Positions 61,724 through 64,000 of a DNA stretch of 64,000 nt are shown one piece after another; the first letter of the stretch is position 1; each line of letters opens with the position of its first letter. The stretch comes from Ypsolopha sequella (Eukaryota > Arthropoda > Insecta > Lepidoptera > Ypsolophidae), in assembly GCA_934047225.1 (NCBI GenBank), contig OW203992.1:13877501-13941500 (forward strand), in the 5' to 3' direction. A program made the translations under genes and the position numbers. The notes below the pieces were generated by a model, which saw only the letters and a list, made by a program, of their open reading frames with translations, had not been told where the DNA came from and made no database searches.

Positions 61724-61898
61724 AGCCTAATCATGAAAACATCTCCGTATAGTTGCATTTCAAACTACATCAAAATCGTATGGAATCTGGGAAACCGCTC
61801 CAAGCGGACAGTAGCGGAACTAACAGCTACGTATTTCAACCTAAGTTTAGTTTCAAATTTCAAACGCAACGATACGGAGATGTTTTCATGCTTAGGCT
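61724..61898. repeat. Foldback MITE
   Basis: AGCCTAATCATGAAAACATC...CCGTATAGTTGCATTTCAAAC pairs with GTTTGAAAT-type arms ending GATGTTTTCATGCTTAGGCT. A one-armed relative is at 54613-54711. Confidence 0.8.
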
Positions 61899-61929
61899 CG
61901 TGGACAGACACACAAACTGACGGCGGCGG

Positions 61930-64000
61930 AGGCTTAGTAATTTAGCACTGTTTTTTGGAACAACTTAGGGAGGTGAGATTTGAAGTCAATCTGCTACTTT
62001 TGATGCCGCCAGTTCGTGATCCGCTTCTCCCAAAACCGAGACCGTGATAGTCCATGTTTACTGTTTAGATCAAAGCTTTTGGTCAGATGAATAAGGAGCA
62101 ATCCAGAAAAACAAAAACATAGAAAGAAGTGGCCTTACACTGGTCTGGTACATTGTAGTTATTTAGGTGTGTAGTTTGCGGTTTCCTGCGTCGACCGCGA
62201 CTGCATGCTGCATCTCCTCCATTACTCGGGCTGTGGTGTGCTAAAGATAGCGCGGTGTCGATCACTGTTGACCGGTATCATATCGCATTTTATCGGTGAC
62301 GGTAGCGATTTCCATTTTTAGGGTTCGGTGCGAAAAGCGATGGTTCTTTTTTGGCGGGTGGAAAAAACATGGAAGACGCATTTCTCACAAAGTGTAATTC
62401 AAAAATGGCACCTGAGACTGAAAAGGGCAAAAGACTTATGATTGATTTGTACTGTTGTCATACGACACTATGCCAGCCGTGTTTGGTCAATTCAAAGACA
62501 CAGTGAATGCTATTGCAGCCGTCGCCATACAAAATTGTTTTCAACACACATTATTGTGGGGTCATTTTTCAGCTCTAATCGGACTTCTAGTCACGGAACA
62601 CTTCTAGTTTTAACCCTGTAATTTCACAAGGCACTTTCGCGCTTTATTTTTCTTCAATTGTAATCTTAAGGTGTATCCGTCGGAATAATTAGCAACTCGA
62701 TTCGTGGTGGTTGAAATTTCGAACAAAACCATATTAAAATAAAGTCCTTATCAGCTCGCACTGCAACATAGCTGTTACGTCAGTCGCTGCGGCTGACATG
62801 TGCGAAAACAGTGTGTTTTTAATTTATTTTATCCAAAATAAAATTAATTTCCAAGAACTGAGAAAACTAAATCATTTTATATTATTTTGTCTAGAAGTTT
62901 ATTAATTTTCATACTGTTTCGATAAAAACGGCAGCAGTTATGTTGTTACAAGTGAACAAAAAATCGAGAAATAAGGGTAAACTTGGAATTTTTTTGCTTC
63001 ACTTCTGTATGTTATAATGAATTTCAGGAAAAACCACATCACTATTTGTATCATGCAGATTACTATGTATTTTTTTTCTGTTGAAAAATGCTATAGTTAT
63101 CGTATAAAATGGTTACAAAGTCACTTAGTTCAAGGTCGTTGGCGTTGGTAGAAACCGCACGTGTAAACCCGAATTGTTCGGTTTACACAATCACATTCTG
63201 CTGGATTCCTTGTGTACCTAATTATCTCTCTCTAATCCTTTTAGTTTCATTCGTATCTTGCCGAAATCCTTAAGGGGAACGAAAATACAAACAGAAATAA
63301 AATGTCAGCTTTCGGATGATTTTGTTGCAATAATTAGGTTACGTATAGCCATAAAAAAAATACATGTTTTTGGTTGAACTTTAAGGTATTCATTTTCCAC
63401 AAACCACGTTAATCGATTCATATTTGTACTGTCAATGAATTTTTTTGTAACCCTCTATTGCACACTTCTTATCGATTTTGTTTCAGGTATCGCTTTCGCG
63501 ATTTTGTTGGTTTTTTTTTAATAAAATTAGTGTGAATGATATCTATTCATTTTCCAAATACGACGTTATTCGGGTCAAAAAAAGCACCCCCTTTTTCCAA
63601 AAATACGTAAGTCCACTGATGCAGTCAACGGCAGCAAGATATTGTCAGTCTACGCCTAGCGTTGGCGCCCGTAAGACGTGGAACCTGTGCCCTTTTTTGC
63701 AAGCTATAAATATCTCCCAAAACTACTTCAAAACACATTGAAATTAATTTTATAAAGTAATATTTCGAGGAGCATCATATTCCTGCCGTTAAAAACTCAA
63801 CAAAATATGCGTATGAGTGATTTAGCTACATCGTGCCATAGTCATAACAACAAAACTGAATGAATTTGGATTGAATTCATACTTTTATAGGGGAAAATAA
63901 TATATGTTACTCTAAAAGAATAATTTTGTGAACATTATTGAAACCCAAATTAATTTACTTATACTTACTGAGATCTGTATTTCGTGAAATTACCCTCTAG
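61930..64000. other. No gene recognised
   Basis: AT-rich sequence with short frames only. A splice-acceptor-like GTTTCAG at 63481-63487 precedes an 80-codon frame with no recognisable domain. Nothing here resembles a known protein or RNA. Confidence 0.45.

Noticed and set aside
63478..63741. 87-codon frame as a terminal exon
   Set aside because: There is an acceptor-like CAG before it but no recognisable domain, no upstream exon and no coding bias that I can see.

Overview
The window is nuclear DNA of an insect, most probably a moth or butterfly (Lepidoptera). The evidence is short exons split by AT-rich introns, animal-type single-copy genes, and many copies of transposon families. These include a repeat with ends like 'gttccgtacc' and 'ccggccaagtgcgagtc' that I associate with lepidopteran genomes. 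Nothing looks bacterial: there are no operons and no CRISPR array. The species cannot be named from sequence alone.

Layout. (1) 1-12 kb is a nest of dead mobile elements: a P-element/THAP-type transposase remnant split by an internally deleted Gypsy element, a DIRS-like gag remnant, a Copia gag/protease remnant joined directly to a rhabdovirus-glycoprotein-like fragment, a non-LTR retrotransposon remnant and a Copia integrase scrap. (2) 13.6-28.4 kb (minus strand) is a complete eight-exon Eogt gene (521 aa). Its introns hold an apparently intact Copia retrotransposon with two identical LTRs (17176-21614), a 2.2 kb hAT-type element, a 0.65 kb foldback element and a LINE 3' end. (3) 29.8-46.0 kb (plus strand) is a complete eleven-exon gene for the E2F dimerisation partner Dp/TFDP (467 aa). 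Its introns are full of MITEs and contain a ~1.3 kb minisatellite made of copies of the 3' splice-site region. (4) 46.9-48.8 kb (minus) is a three-exon COPS9 (CSNAP) microgene of 59 aa, tail to tail with Dp. (5) 50.0-52.5 kb (plus) is a six-exon Dus2 tRNA-dihydrouridine synthase with a C-terminal dsRNA-binding domain (450 aa). (6) 53.06-53.33 kb (minus) is an 89 aa UPF0449 (C19orf25-like) gene. (7) 54-64 kb has no recognised gene. It holds SINEs, MITEs, LINE fragments and one weak candidate for a small gene with duplicated exons (56.8-59.3 kb).

The five host genes do not form a pathway. EOGT adds O-GlcNAc to EGF repeats in the ER, Dp pairs with E2F in cell-cycle transcription, COPS9 belongs to the COP9 signalosome, DUS2 modifies tRNA, and the UPF0449 protein has no known role. 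Eogt and Dp are divergent across ~1.36 kb containing an E2F-like site. COPS9 and Dus2 are divergent across ~1.2 kb. Dp/COPS9 and Dus2/UPF0449 are convergent.

Exon boundaries were set by hand from GT/AG sites and reading-frame continuity. All four multi-exon models stay in frame from ATG to stop, but positions may be off by a base or two.
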